From assembly GCF_032854445.1 (NCBI RefSeq), contig NC_088295.1:42645385-42709384 (forward strand): 64,000 bases of DNA, in the 5' to 3' direction. Below the pieces are notes generated by a model that saw nothing but the letters and a program-made list of their open reading frames with translations, ran no database searches and was not told the origin of the DNA. A program made the translations under genes and the position numbers. Shown here piece after piece: positions 11,641 through 25,007 of this stretch; position 1 is the first letter of the stretch, and every line of letters starts with the position of its first letter. The DNA comes from Liolophura sinensis. Lineage: Eukaryota; Mollusca; Polyplacophora; Chitonida; Chitonidae.

Positions 11641-14600
11641 TTAGATCCCCAATTTTAGGTCAACAAAATCTTTTCTTACCAGGTACCTTAAAATAATATT
11701 GATGTACATGTACAAAGGCTTGTGCATAATACATTGAAGATCAACATATTAATTTAATACCAAATTAATTGCTAGGACTACGGGTATAATATTTACAACA
11801 ACAGAAGCGCAAGGATTCACCAGTATTACATTTTGATTTGCATTTGCATTTTGAAAATGCATCATAATCTAAAAGTAAAGTTCATACTTCTTAGTTGAAA
11901 TTATGGCATTCAGATAGGTTACAGTTGACTGTTCATTATGGCATCTTAACAGTTAATTCCACAGACGCTCCAATGCAGCCACCATATTATGTCATACCTC
12001 CTGTTAGGTCACTATTACCCTGCTTTAAAATATCTGTAGCAAGGATTAAAAGTACATGTACGACATTCACCTCAAAGATACTCAGTTATGATATGTTCCA
12101 AGCAAGGCTCCTAAAGTGTCTAGTTACATGTAAACTTGAATAAAAATTATTATGAGGAATATTTTAGTGTTGAAATATTATGGTAGGCTTGTATTTCTGT
12201 ATTGATGTCAGATCGACACCTGAACTGTTTTGTAGCTTGCAGATAAACATGGCAAAAACTATAATCTAACTGAGACTATAAATGTGGGGATGGCAGGAGA
12301 GGAGAGAGGGCCATACTAACCGTGACTGGTAGGGACAGGGCCTAGCTGCAGTCCGCAGATATGTGTGTTACTGCTATAGCTCAGTACCAGCTCCTCTCTG
12401 CAGTGCTGTCCCCCTGAGGATGCAAGGGGGAAGGGGGTGAGGGAGGTGAGACACTTTGTGATCTAACCGTATTCCTATAATATTCCCTGCGGTCTGAGCA
12501 ATGGGGAAATAGACGTGTGGTTTATCACCAGTGGGCAAACAACCTGGATTGTGCTGGCCTGCCACCTTTGAATTAACTTTTCCCGCAGCTGCTATGTTTG
12601 CTGGACAAACAAAAAAGGCAGAGTAGCCTGAACCATCCTGAGAATGCAGGTAGATAACGGAAGTTCCCACGACCTAATTCATCCATTACTAGTCTACACC
12701 ATGGCCTAACCACCATGGCTTTTTTTGTGGTTCTGCACACAGTTCTAAGGTTGTTTACCGGTATAGTGTGAAGATTTTGAGGCGCTCAGCTGGACCCTGT
12801 ATAGTTGGCTTGTTATAGGGTGAGGGCGAGTTTTTGACCGGTCAACACTTGTTACATCACCTCGCTAACTTCTGCATCCCCCCCTACCCCATACACATTC
12901 TTCACCTTATCGAAATAACATAGGATTCTGCAGACACTCTATTCCTCCGTTAATTCTGTTGCTCATTGAGCACATCATGTATACTGTCACCACTGAGATT
13001 TTCCTAATGAAATTTCCCTGCCTTCAACAGTTAAGTTGTAAGTCAGATTAGAAGTCACACACTGCAAGGTGACATGATCGAGCAATGTAGAGTCCTTAAC
13101 CTGCACGTTTCTCACATCTGGTGGAGGTAGGATGGGGGAAAGAAAAGTGTACATTCACGCATGTGGAGTGGGTGCAGGGATGAATTAAGCTAACATATGT
13201 AGATGTAGATGTTTGAATGAAAGCACATACATTAGGCTGTGTGAAGTTGGATGGCCTGTCAGTTTGTTAGATTAGCCATCAGTGTGCTGGAATATAAGTA
13301 AAACATGTAGATGATCAGCCCATCAATCATTTCCCAAGTCTCGTCAGTAGTGAATTTGGATGTCCTTCGTATTGTGGTGTATTGGGGTACAGCCTATTTT
13401 CTTTACTGCTACGGCCAGGGCTGGGATTGAACCTTTGCTAAGTAGCCAGAAAATAAATCCTCTAGCTGTACATAGCCTTCACATACCCTAGCTGTTGTTT
13501 GTGTAATTCAGACCTATTGTAATGCAAAGCATATTTACCGATACTCTATTATTGCATGACTTTGTTTGATTGTTTGTTCATGGTATTGTGTTCTTGAAAT
13601 TGTACACTTCACATACACTCTAACCATTTGCAAAATAGTGTTGGGTGAGTACATGACAAAACAACATCCAGAAGTCGGCATAAAAGGTGATTTTTAAGAA
13701 GATTGAAAACCTAAAAGTAAGACTGCACAACAGTAAAAGACGTGTAAAAATCAAGGTTAGCTTGCTAAACATCATGTGACATTCGTGTACATGTGTACAT
13801 TTAAGCTCAATAATTCACCATTTTCTCATAAGGCAACACACAACATGAAAATGTACCATTTATGTTTGTTGTGGCATACCTTTCTTGAGTTAAAAATGAA
13901 TTTGATTGCATATTGGCTCTCCAGCCAAAAAGATTCACATGAACTGTTATGAAATTTTATTGTCAACAAGACCATGTTTGTGTGATGGTTTTTATCAGGT
14001 ATATAAATGAAAATGCAGATTTTTGAATTTCCTTCTCAGAATTCAGAATTGTTTGACATTTATAGTTCAACTACAGTCTGACATGTGCATTCTAAAATAT
14101 ATAGGTACACTATCCTTATTCCATTGCCATTTCAAAATCATTTGTTGGCTTCCTGCCAGTCTTGTATAATTTTTTTTATTTAATGAGGCCACACAAGTTT
14201 TAATTCTTGTTTTACGTGCAGAATAAATCAGTTTTCAGTGTCGGCCCTCTGGGTGTAGATAGGAAAATAAAAGCCAGAAAATCATCTAATTTGTGGGGAT
14301 TTTTCCTGTGGAAGACATACTGTCATGATCATAAAGCCTAGAAAAACAGGAATGTAGGTTGGACAAAATAAAAAGGCAGATTTTCAGTTTTATTTCACCT
14401 CATGTTCACATATACCTGAATTAACCCTAGGAAACCCATCCAGTAATTACTGATACATTTCTTCATTGCAAGCCAGCATTTTGAGCAGCAGTACTGAGAA
14501 TTAATAATTTGGGCTATTTTTGGTCATCTTGCAGCTATTTGTAGACGCCGACAGAAAAAGGTGAGAAAAGATTTAAATCTGGGCAAATTGCGGCAGCCGA

Positions 14601-15139
14601 GCTGTGTCGCTCAGGACATGCAGCACAAACATAGCTGTGCAATGGAAGGCTTACAAGTGGGTTGTGATGCCAAACAGAGTGGTTTTCTATGACAACAGTT
14701 ATTTTTTTCACAGGTCGTCTCTGGCCTGACGCTGAATTTATTTATCAACACTCGCCACGCTGAAATTGTTTTTGTAACTGATTCGCATTGACATCAACAC
14801 ATTGGTGTGGGTTTGTTGCTTGTACATTTGAATGCAATACTAAAGCCCTTAGTGGAAGCTTTTAGCAAATACATTTGTACATTGGATTGTCGACTCGTGA
14901 GGTGTATACATGCATTTGAATCAGGGTTTACATATACATGTATCCAACATGTCTTTCGAAATGAAGCTGTGTCACTATGTATATGTGTTATTTAATTCTT
15001 GTTTAATGCCAGTCCCAAGAACTTTTCATTTATACGACTGCAAATACATACAGCCACATGAGCATCTTTGACCGCTTAGTGTCACCAAGACCTTACAAGC
15101 AGTAAGAGTGGGGGAATTTGTACAATTCCATGTCCAATG
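11641..15139 (+). other. SUPT3H: Supt3h 5' UTR intron, proximal part
   Basis: No coding exon is recognised. A GC-richer patch at 12290-12680 has no credible ORF. On the minus strand near 13425-13435, GGTTCAATCCC is a perfect tRNA box-B-like word, possibly from an old SINE head. The remainder is AT-rich unique-looking sequence. Confidence 0.5.
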
Positions 15140-15765
15140 TGAAATGGTACAGGAGAAGAAGGATTGTGTGAAGTGGCAGAGGAGAGGAGGTTTTGTGCAA
15201 AGTGGAACAGGGGAAGAAGGATTGTGTTAAATGACACAGGTGAAGAGGTTTTTGTGAAGTGGTACAGGATAAGGAGGATTGTGTTAAATGGCAGAGGAGA
15301 GGAGGTTTTGTGTGAAGTGGTACAGGATAAGGAGGATTGTGTTGAATGGCAGAGGAGAGGAGGTTTTGTGTGAAGGGGTACAGGATAAGGAGGATTGTGT
15401 GAAATGGCAGAGGAGAGGAGGTTTTGTGTGAAGTGGTTCAGGAGAAGAAGGATTGTGTTAAATGCCACACGAGAGGAAGTTTTGTGTGAAGTGGTACGGT
15501 AGAAGAAGGATTGTCTGAAGTGGTACAGGAGAGGTGGTTTTGTGTGAAGTGGTACAGGAGAAGAAGGATTGTGTGAACTGGCACAAGAGAGTGGGTTTTG
15601 TGTGGAGTGGTGCAGGAGAGGAGGTTTTGTGTGAAATGGTACAGGAGAAGGAGGATTTTGTGAAGTGGCACAAGAGAGGAGGTTTTGTACAAAGTGGTAC
15701 AGGACAAGAAGGATTGTGTGAGTGATGCCCATGAGGAGGTTTTGTGTGAAGTGGAACAGTATTGG
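15140..15765. repeat. Minisatellite, 58-bp unit made of two 29-bp half units
   Basis: The TTTTGTG marker recurs at about 15191, 15249, 15306, 15364, 15422, 15480, 15538 and 15596, a steady 58-base step. Each step has two related halves: GAAGTGGTACAGGAGAAGAA plus GGATTGTGT, and a GGCAGAGGAGAGGAGGTTTT-type half. Near the end the spacing drops to about 29. Roughly ten dimers are present. It gives overlapping open frames on both strands, including a 216-codon one on the minus strand, which are repeat artefacts. Confidence 0.92.
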
Positions 15766-15919
15766 AATGTTTATGTGAAGACAAAGTGATGGTCAATGCA
15801 TTAAGTGGTAAAGAAGTGTGAAGTGGATAAGGAGAGGCTTTGTAGTACTTGCTTGAGGAAAGATGGCTTGCACAAGTAGTACAGAAGAGGTTTGTGTGAA
15901 GTTACTAGAGAAGTGTCTT

Positions 15920-16410
15920 AATCTCACAGATATTGTATGGCATGGTACAAACTGTCAGACCTGGATTGTTGGGAATGGTACTTACTGACAGGTATTGTGT
16001 GATGTGACACTGTACTATATGGAATGGTACAAGCTGACAGGTTTTGTGTGTCATATGGTTCTGTACTGTATGAAATGGCACAAACTGACATGTATTGTGT
16101 GGCATGGTACTGCACTCCATAGAATGGTACAAACTGGCAAGTATTGTACTCTATAGAATGGTACAAACTGGCAGGTATTGTGTGGCATGGTATTGTACTG
16201 TATGAAATGGTGCAAACTGACAGGCGTTGTGTGGAATGGTATAGTGCTGTATGGAATGGTACAAACTGACAGGTGTTGTGCGGAATGGCATTGTGCTGTT
16301 TGAAATGTTACAAACTGACAGGCGTTGTGTGGAATGGTATTGTGCTGTATGGAATGGTACAAACTGACCAGCCTCACATGGACTGGTACTGTATGGAATG
16401 GTACAGATCC
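15920..16410. repeat. Minisatellite, 49-bp unit
   Basis: The word CAAACTG recurs at 16081, 16130, 16164, 16213, 16262, 16311 and 16360, that is 49-base steps with one 34-base deleted unit. Each unit contains two copies of GGAATGGTA. It lies about 150 bases after the 58-bp array and shares TGTGTG-AATGGTAC-like words with it, so the two may be related. Confidence 0.92.
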
Positions 16411-16469
16411 AGAATCATTGTTGGTATATTATTCAAGTGGGATGACTGCGGGGGAAGTGACATGCAGAA

Positions 16470-16830
16470 GGTGTGTTGACACTGAGTGGGATGGTGTCGC
16501 GTGGATGGACTCCACTACAGGCTTGTTGTTTGCGTGAAATGTCACTTCCCTCCTGTATAAACCCCTGTGGCATCGAGGTAAGACGGACGCAGGTGCTTGT
16601 CGCTGTTCATTTAGGAGAAACGGTAGACCTGGTCACCCACGTAAATTCTGCCTTTAGAAGGCTAATTCTTGCCTGCGTTAGCTGTGGTCCACAAGAATGC
16701 TGCGCAATGATAACAGCCTATATCGAAGCTAGTCAACAGGTAGAGCTGTTAACACTGGTGGACTCAGCGATTCTTATCCCTCGCTGTTCCCACCCCCGCA
16801 CAAACATGATAAGATGATGAGAGAGCCAGT
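16470..16830. promoter_or_regulatory. Candidate non-coding regulatory island next to the minisatellites
   Basis: High-complexity sequence follows the arrays abruptly. It contains GCTGTGGT (from 16681, RUNX word with a near E-box), AATGATAACAG and CATGATAAGATGATG (GATA-type words). A 114-codon open frame on the plus strand matches no family I recognise. A regulatory role is conjecture. Confidence 0.25.
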
Positions 16831-19800
16831 CTAGTCTACCCGCCCAGCACATCACCGTGCATCCCAGTGGACCTTTGATGACAATTTAGTATTCATGTTT
16901 ATCGGATGAAAGATGAGACCATTGCCTGGATGTTTTGACAAGGGAAATTGTTTACCCGTAATTGTTACGCTGGTAAATCAGTGGAAGCAAGCTGGCTTCT
17001 GGAACAATGTCTTGTATTCTGCAAGGCCGTGAGAACAAATATGTGGGTGTCTGGGCAGAGCTGCTCAGCCAAATAGGTATATAAACCATTAAGGTGCGGG
17101 ATGAAACTCCATCTGTGGGGACAGCTAAAGAGCATGGATATTATTTTTAACACATTGTGACTGAGACTGGCAAAAGGTAGCAGCTTAAATATGAAGGAGA
17201 TTAGTTTTAATGTGAACGGGATTGTTTCTCAGAACAATCATGGGACCCTGAAGTTACTACTCTGGCATAACTCATAGCTCAGTGAAATCATTATCGTGAC
17301 ATTTAGTTAAACCAAGGCTTAACAATATGTCTGCTTTATGTAAAAAACCTGGCACCCACCTGTTTCAGAACAACCAGTTATTCCAAATGCAATTAAGATC
17401 TGAACAAAGTACCACCTGTTTTGACATTTATACACAGCTCTATAGTGACTTGCATTCAATAATGCAAAAACTATTCTCAAATTGAATTTGGAAAACTCAG
17501 GTTATCATAAAATCAGTATTAATTTTTTTGTTCTTTGGCAGATCTGATCTAATTTTTTCAAAAGTATAATTTTAAATGAAGTTTGAAGACCAAAATCCTT
17601 GGAAGGGTGGAATTTTCACATAAATCATAAATTAGCATTTCCAAATAACAGGATAGTCCTCTAATGTCAGAAAATACACTATGTTACATTTGGTATTTAA
17701 GGTGACACCAGTAAAGTATGTTGTAACATGAAAAAAAAAATTCAGTCTATATAGATTAGAATAGCAGAAAAAAACAATTAGTCCGTGATACTTTCAGTGC
17801 AGCCACTTGAGTCTAAAGACCATCCCATCCCTTCCCCTTAGGGAGCTGGGTCAACCCCCCTCTGACATATGGTACTCTTCTAATGATACTAGAAGAGGAA
17901 TTGGTCAGAACACAAGAGCTAATTCATGCTGATATAATACCCCTCATCACAGCCAGTACAGGTCAAAACAGCAGTTTCCATATTGCCTTTCAAAGACAAG
18001 TATTTAGCCATCTGGCTGTAGTGTAGCCCCTGACCACTGGGCAGAAAGGATGACCACTGAACCTTCTTCAACCCTGACCAGACAGCATCTCAGGCTCTAC
18101 TCAGTGGACACTGGTCATTAAGCCAGACTGACCCTTGCTCTGGACATTGTGTGGACAAGGAGGATGTACTGACAGCTCAAGAGTAATGACCACTCCATCA
18201 ATAATTGGTTAGGACAATCCTTTAACTGCCCCAATGTAATCTCTGCCACCCCCACCCCCTCACCTACTGTCTCATCATGTCTCCACATAGTGGGAATGCC
18301 TTTCAGAACGCCTTTAATGGCCCTATTTACATTTATGGTCTGTTTGGTACCAATCAAAAAGCATTTCTTATGATAATGGAGTCTTTGCTATGAAGGTAAG
18401 AGCGGGTACTACTGTAGCTGTTTTGGTGCTTCAGGGTATTATTCATGCTAGGTATAATTGGATCTAGACTGGGAGAAATCTATGTGTCAGTACAATCACA
18501 TTGGCTATGATAACAGTCACTTGTGTAATGGGTGAACTCGAAGGTGTCCTAGGTGTGGCCAGTACAAAGCTACTTCTGTATCAACGCAGTTGTCTGCCAA
18601 GTCACTTTGTTGTTGTATTAAGGTGGCAAGCTAGCTATCAGTTCCACTGAGGAGATGGTTAAAGGAATATATGCCTTTATAATGTAAGATGAGCTCAGGA
18701 AGAGCTTAGCTGGTTTACGCAGTCTGTGGCATTCCAGAATTCATGGGTAAAGGGGGAATGGGATGACGTGTATGTACAGAGTGATTAGAAATCACGTCTT
18801 GTATTTGACCTTACAAACTGCGAAATTTGTCATAAATATCACTTTTTATGCTGAAACTTACATTTTCTCAGTATCATGATACTCTCCAAATCCTCTTTCT
18901 AATATCAGTGGAATTCTCAGAATGAAACAAAATGAGTATAACTTAACCGTGAAAGAAAAAATAAGTCAAATTGACATGCAGAAAGAAACTCTGAAGAAGC
19001 CATTTCTTTATTTTTATTAGGTTATTAGGTATTCTTAAAGAAATCAAACATCATATAAAATTCATGCAGTGAGGAAAGCTGAAGTGTGACAGAATTAACC
19101 AACTATTGGAAGGATCGTTAAAAAATATGAGTAGGTGTGAAAAATCTGAATATTCATGTATTTCCCAGATAAAAGTGATCCTTTTGAAAATTTTATTTGT
19201 GGTGAGTTTTGAAGGCTAGTCTTTTTCCATCTTGTTACATGTTTGTCCCCAGCATGTTATCTAAGGGAAAAAACCTGTTTTGAGCAGTTCACAGTAATTC
19301 CTATAATTGGGAATATAATGTAGCCATTTAAATGCGTTTATTAGAAGTGAAAGCTTGATGTTTCTCCTTACCTGACTAGAACAGTATCAAATGTCTTTAT
19401 CCATATTTGATGTGGGTTAAGATACTGACAATCATGCAGAGCAGTAGTGCTCATGGAACAAGCAAGCGTGGTGACTCAGTATGTATTAAAAACTTTATTC
19501 CTGCATTTAAGGCTCTGAATAATTGAATTCTTTGGGTCTGAATTTTTCCAGTTTATTTCTTTACACAATGTAATAGTCAAATTAGATTAAAATAAACCGT
19601 GCCTACTTCTCTGAAAAACGAGTCATTGAATTTTTGATCCAATTTTTCTAATTAGGAAGTTGGCTCTTTGGTATCCCAATATTATTACCCTTAATGTACA
19701 CTGTGTCAAACAGGAGGATGGATATTGTCTATTTAAACATGCACATGGTCTAATTTCTGTAGTATGTGGGTAAATCTGGAAGTAAGATTTTTATGACAGA

Positions 19801-21119
19801 CAAGTAGCATTTTTAAGACATACAACACACGGTGGGACTGTGGGACTGTGGGCTGTCTTTCACTTGTCAACTTATCAAAAATATGCATGAATTGACATGT
19901 AGGGAGTTAATAAATATTTTAAAGTAACTAAAGTCTGTTGGATATTTAAACTTTTTAGCACCTTTTAAAGCTCTATTTACTGGTTGACCTTGATATAAAG
20001 ATAATCCAGCCAGTGGAAATGTTTTCACATCTTCACTTTTATTCATTTACACATTATTGCATTCCTGTTATGTAACCTGGGGCAAAATTTTTTTCATAAA
20101 ATTTAGTATTCTTAAAGAAAGATAATTATTATAGGCAGTTTACAAAGTACAGATGTCAAAATGATAAAGTTGTATAAAAATATCGTTGTGAGCGTACACA
20201 TGTCCGTAAAATTTATCTTCATTAAAAAAGATTGTATGTTGCGTAATTGTAATATAGATGATAATGTTGTAAAATACACCATGTTGTGTAACTTAATTTC
20301 ATTAAAATTATAAATGTATAAATATAAAATAAATTTGATTGAAATGTATCTTTAAGATATGTTTTTGTACACTGCATGATTTAATCATGATGGGTGGATG
20401 TTTTTTTAACTGTTTATAAAGATGATTAATTAATTCCTCTTCAAAAAAAAACAGGACATTATCCATGATATACCCTCATATTATGTACATGTAGTAAACA
20501 TCAGTGAGATTTTCTAGAAGTGTAAATATATTTGCAGGCTGAGATATCCTGATCCGAAATCTGATCCATTTAAAAAAATAATTGTATAAAGCTGATATAG
20601 TAATAATTTCTTTTTGTTGTGAGCAATATTTATGAAATGAAAACATGTAAAACGTAAACCACAGTCGGAGCCTCTTTTCTCGCACGTCAGTCGGTATTCT
20701 TGATGTGACAGTGATGGATGGAATATGGTTATTTACACTCAGACGGATGACTTCTGTCAGCTGATATTTTGCCTGTGGTAACATATGACATTCAATCCTG
20801 TTAATAAGGTTGCATTAGAGGATGGGAAGGGAAGGTTTACCTGTAGGGTGACATAGGTCTACATATCAACTTTACCTGCATCATGTTGCGCAAAGCCTTG
20901 CCTTTGCCTGTCTCTTTCACACCCACTGTCCTGTGCATACTCCACCCCTGCTTTCAGTAACACAAGCAGTTATAAATTATGAAGCCTTGGTGACAGTTAA
21001 TAAGCTGTCAATGGTCATGTGGACATATGCACAGGCGGATGTTGTTTGAAGGTCGCTTGTCTTCTACCAATACAGTTTGAGCATTTGTATGTCACAAGTG
21101 AGAAAGTTTGTCAGTAACT
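16831..21119 (+). other. SUPT3H: Supt3h 5' UTR intron, middle part
   Basis: I see no exon or strong repeat. The sequence is AT-rich, with low-complexity stretches near 17700-17780 and 20080-20450. Confidence 0.5.
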
Positions 21120-21215
21120 TGCCAAAGGTCCGTGGTTTACCTCAGGACCTCTGGTTTCCTCTTGAGTATGATGTTAAACAATAATCAAGTAAATAAATAC
21201 ATAAATAAAGAAAAG
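21120..21215 (+). mobile_element. SINE 3' fragment with (AAAT/AATA)n tail
   Basis: The end reads CTTGAGTATGATGTTAAACA, then AATAATCAAGTAAATAAATA. The same TTGAGTAyGnyGTnAAACA end plus TAAATA tail recurs at 52863-52910, 56165-56211 and 62641-62684. The 5' part is truncated or diverged. Confidence 0.6.
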
Positions 21216-22079
21216 AAATAGTTTTGACTCAGATGTTAATCCTGCCCAATTGGGTGACAATTATTTTGCTGAGCATTAAATTATTCTACTTGTCAAATGG
21301 TTAGACCAATCTGATAATGAACCTAGAGTTTCCTTGTGAAACTCTTACCTTTTTGTACATGTTAGATGCTGTACATGGTTACAGGTATACGCTACATGTA
21401 TGCCTGGTGATTTAATAGCCTTTGTACTTAACATTTGTATTGACTACATGCGAGAAGCATATACTAAACTCCCATATAATCCTGAATGCTTGTAGAAGTA
21501 CGCAACCTAGAAATTGCATTTTCATATAGATATAAAAAACATATTTCATTTATATAAGTACAGATTTCTTCACTATGTATTTAATTTTAAGCAACCCCGA
21601 AAACCCATTTACAGTATCTGTGTGTTGCAGATGTCATTTAGTCATGTTATTTCACAGAAATTTGCATGCTCTTTATCTTCTTATGATTGTTTAGGACATA
21701 CTCCTCTGATAAAAGTCACTGTTTTTTTCGTGTAAACATTTACTTTTATCACATCATTGATAACTTCTACAAAGAACACATCAACGTCTTTGTAGGGTTG
21801 ATACATTTTGTGACTGGCAAATTTTTTATTTTATTTTAATGGAAAGTAAAAGTGAGCTCTTCCCCAAGATTGGAAATATATGAAGCATCAAAACTTCTTG
21901 GAAGGAATAGAATGACAGCTGTATAAAATACCTTGATTGTAAAGTATTGGGGACTATTTTTCTGGCTATAATGTCATTGAAAAGTTATTAATTATTACTA
22001 TCTGCAACAAGTGAATTTCAGAATTTTCATTAAAAAAAAAAAGTACATCCAGCCAAATTAAGAAATCAGGGTCTATCAG

Positions 22080-22350
22080 ATGTTTGCTGTTCAAAAATTT
22101 GGCGCTTTTTACTGTTGTGCGCATCGACCTGTATCCAGTAGAAGGTTTGTATAATAAACATGATTTCACTGAGAATAACAGTATTAAATCTCTGAGATAT
22201 TCGATGGGGAAAAATTGGCTACAGCGCGGGTACGTAATAGATGGCACATTTGATGAATTAGATAGAGAGCGGCCAAATGGCTTGTACAGTATGTATATGT
22301 CACTGTGGTTAATATTTGATAAGGTACACACATATTTGTTAGCCGCCCAG
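22080..22350. other. Unrecognised high-complexity stretch open on both strands
   Basis: Open frames overlap here on both strands: a 90-codon frame on plus (22084-22356) and a 121-codon frame on minus (21966-22331). Neither resembles a family I know. It also contains TGTGGTTAATATTTGATAAG, a RUNX-type word joined to GATA-like sequence. It may be a conserved non-coding element or chance. Confidence 0.25.
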
Positions 22351-22859
22351 CAGTAAGCTCCCCTTACGTGAGGCTTGACGGGGGAGGTGATTGGAGGTGG
22401 GTGGTAGCTGAAGCTGATCAGACTGGGGCAGCCAGCGCTACCCCCACGCTCCCTGGCATGATAGGCTATAGCTAGCTGTCTGCAGCTCTAGCTCCTCACC
22501 AAATGATTTCAATAAAATTCCGACAAAAAATTGAATTTTTTGATTCATTAGGACATTGTAGTTATAGCATGTATATTCCGTACATCAGATAAACAAATAA
22601 GTCAAAACATTGCGTCACATGTAGTAATAGCTACCATGTATCAAGTACATGTGAGAATTCCTGTAGATACCGGTATTGCCTAAGACCTATCTCTAGCTGT
22701 ATGCAGAATGCAGCTACTCTGATAGTCTATCTGTTACATGTGTTTAATATGGTTATATCCTGTTGGTTAAAAAAGATGACACCCAGATTTAACAATTGAT
22801 TTCAATCCATCACTCAACCTACCTGTAGCCTGCCTGCACAAGTCATGGGCTGTCTCTCC

Positions 22860-23330
22860 CAGGTAAGATAATCCATTGATTGTGACAGTGGCGGTAATTC
22901 CGTCACCAGTACATCACTTCTTCTCCCTGCTCTGCACAACCGCTTTAGAAACTCTACCTGCGTATTTGTGAGGGAGTTTTTCTCACCCCAGCGCGCAGGT
23001 CAGCAAGGGCAGAGTTTATCGGGATGCTCCGAGAGTGGCGGGCCCACAGCCCTGCTTCAGATTCTGTATACTGCTCAACAGCTGCTACAGGCAGCAGAAA
23101 TGTCACAGAATGTCAAGAAGCCTTCAAGGCCACGATCTAGGTTGTGAATGGCTGGCTGCCTGTCCGGATGTGACACCTTGCCGTGTACAGTCAGAGTTAA
23201 GCTCTCCCCCAACAAATATGTTGTTAACCGCTGGCCCTGTCTTCCCCTCCCTATGGTCACTGCCTTTAGGCCTGATAAGATCTGTGGCTGCTACAAGACA
23301 AAAAGCCAACATAGGTTACACTGTTAATTC
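22860..23330. other. GC-richer island upstream of the first Supt3h coding exon
   Basis: Locally higher GC with several CpGs (for example CAGCGCGCAGG and GAGTGGCGGGCCC). Several short open frames exist on both strands, none recognisable. It could be an alternative Supt3h promoter or an enhancer; no decisive motif is seen. Confidence 0.2.
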
Positions 23331-23339
23331 ACCTGGGTG

Positions 23340-24849
23340 AGTGACATCACAGGGTTCACTCATGCAAACAAACTGCAACTTTTCTAACCACTCTTAGGTA
23401 GCTTTTGAATTAAGAGAAATGGTGAAAGGAAAAAAATTCTTTTATATGTGACGTAATGGCAAGTTGCCCTCCCCCGACTTCCCTTACCGCTTAAACTGAT
23501 AGAAGAATGTGAAGATAGGTACAGGTAAAAGACCCCCAGATAAAACTTCTGACCCTTTGTCCACAACGTGCTGCTATGAGGTTTGTTACTGTGATAATGA
23601 CCCAGTCACTACTGTCGGCATGAATGGAGTGCGAGGTTGAAGGGAACTATGGCCCTGAATGAAGTGCATTCCATGGTGGATTCTCCACAGTAAACACTTC
23701 CTCTAGTTACTAGTCTATATGAATGAGGTATGTAGCCAAGGGGGTGGGGGGGCACTATCTCAACCTGGCCCCTCTGTAGGAGTGGCTTCACACAGAAAGA
23801 CCAAGGAAAAAGAATAAAAAGATTTGAAAAAAATATAATCTGTGAATTGGCGGACTCATTCAAATTATCCGTTGTGATAGTACTGGCACAGCTTTAATAG
23901 TACCAGCTCTAGGGTGACCATATGAATTGGGCAGTTTGGCTTGTAATCCTACACTTATTGTTGGGGAGTGCTGTGTGTTTTATTGCTACCATCTGGCCTA
24001 AATGTGACAGTATTTATACTGTCCCATTCCCTTATCCTTTATGTCCTCACCACCCCCACCCACCCCCCCCCCCCCACCCAAGATTTCCTCCCACACAAAC
24101 CTGAACCAGATTTTTACTTTGAATGACATTTTGTCATGACCTTATTTTGAGCTGTGGAGACCTGTGATTTGTGAAGTGTTTGTAATCTGATGTCTAAGTC
24201 AGAGTGCTTTAATAGACAGTTGATGGTTTTTTTGGTGGATGATTAAGTGACACATGTATATATAGAGACTGATAACAGTAATTTGAATTTAATATGCTTG
24301 TGTATGTAGACAAACAATAGCACATGTTGATGTATGTAAATAGTAAATGTGCAGAGTGTAATAATTTTTGAAAAACCCACTATGATGCCAACCCGATAAA
24401 ATATCATTTTATATGATACAGGGTATTAGAAAGTTTCTAGCCCATGTTTATGACATAAAGCTATTGATTATTGATTATTGATTATTCTGATCAATGTATT
24501 TAGTTACATGTTCTAGAATTTGAAAAAAATGTTTTGTTATAAAAAAAATTTAGCATTCAGATATAGATACCAGATCTACTTGGTTTGCTAATACTTCTGT
24601 CATTTGTGAAAAGTGGAAGAGCAAATTGCTTGTTTTTAATTTATGTATTCAGATTCAGATCATTTAAAAAAATAATTGTTTTAGTTTTGATGATTTAAAG
24701 TATAAAGAAATATACATGTGAGTGTTGGATTTGTTTGAATTTTGATATGGCTATAAGACATGGTCATTTAGTATATATTCCAAAAATGCACACATGGCAT
24801 GGTGATTTTAGAACATATTTCACATAATTTATTATGATTCCTTACACAG
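23340..24849 (+). other. SUPT3H: Supt3h intron immediately before the first coding exon
   Basis: It contains a C-rich tract at 24050-24080 (CACCCCCACCCACCCCCC type) and a short TGATTAT repeat at about 24465-24487. The intron ends with the pyrimidine-poor acceptor CCTTACACAG. Confidence 0.5.
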
Positions 24850-25007
24850 GTCTCAACTGATGCCTAATACCCAGTCATGAGTTCAGGAAATAAGGCAGGA
24901 CAGGGATCTGCATCTCACCATGGTAACACAAGCTCCTCCCACACATCATCCTCAACTGCCAGAAACTCCTTTATCCAATGGTTCACCACGGAAATCCAAC
25001 AGATGAT
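24850..25007 (+). CDS. SUPT3H: SUPT3H (SPT3 homologue, SAGA subunit), first coding exon
   Basis: SPT3 is a subunit of the SAGA-type transcription coactivator. It contains paired histone folds and helps deliver TBP. The exon follows acceptor ACACAG (ends 24849). It has an in-frame TAA at 24865, then ATG at 24877, and ends at 25007 before GTAAGT, giving 43 codons plus two bases. The peptide starts with a Ser/Gly/His-rich low-complexity stretch (residues 2-30), followed by NSFIQWFTTEIQQMM (30-44). This aligns with the human N-terminal low-complexity tail and the start of the first histone-fold helix, ATELQSMM. The in-frame stop upstream supports this ATG as the start. The 5' UTR part is 24850-24876, so at least one non-coding exon must lie upstream. 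Splicing in phase 2 to the exon at 63244 completes Met44. Confidence 0.87.

Noticed and set aside
13408-13500. Possible tRNA gene from a perfect box B-like word on the minus strand
   Set aside because: No cloverleaf and no convincing box A at the right distance; at most an old SINE head.
15082-15732. A 216-codon open frame on the minus strand, with companion frames on both strands
   Set aside because: It is translated 58-bp minisatellite (HTKPPL- and FTQNLL-type repeats), open in several frames at once.
16051-16377. A 108-codon minus-strand frame
   Set aside because: Produced by the 49-bp array; low-complexity HNTCQFVPF-type repeats.
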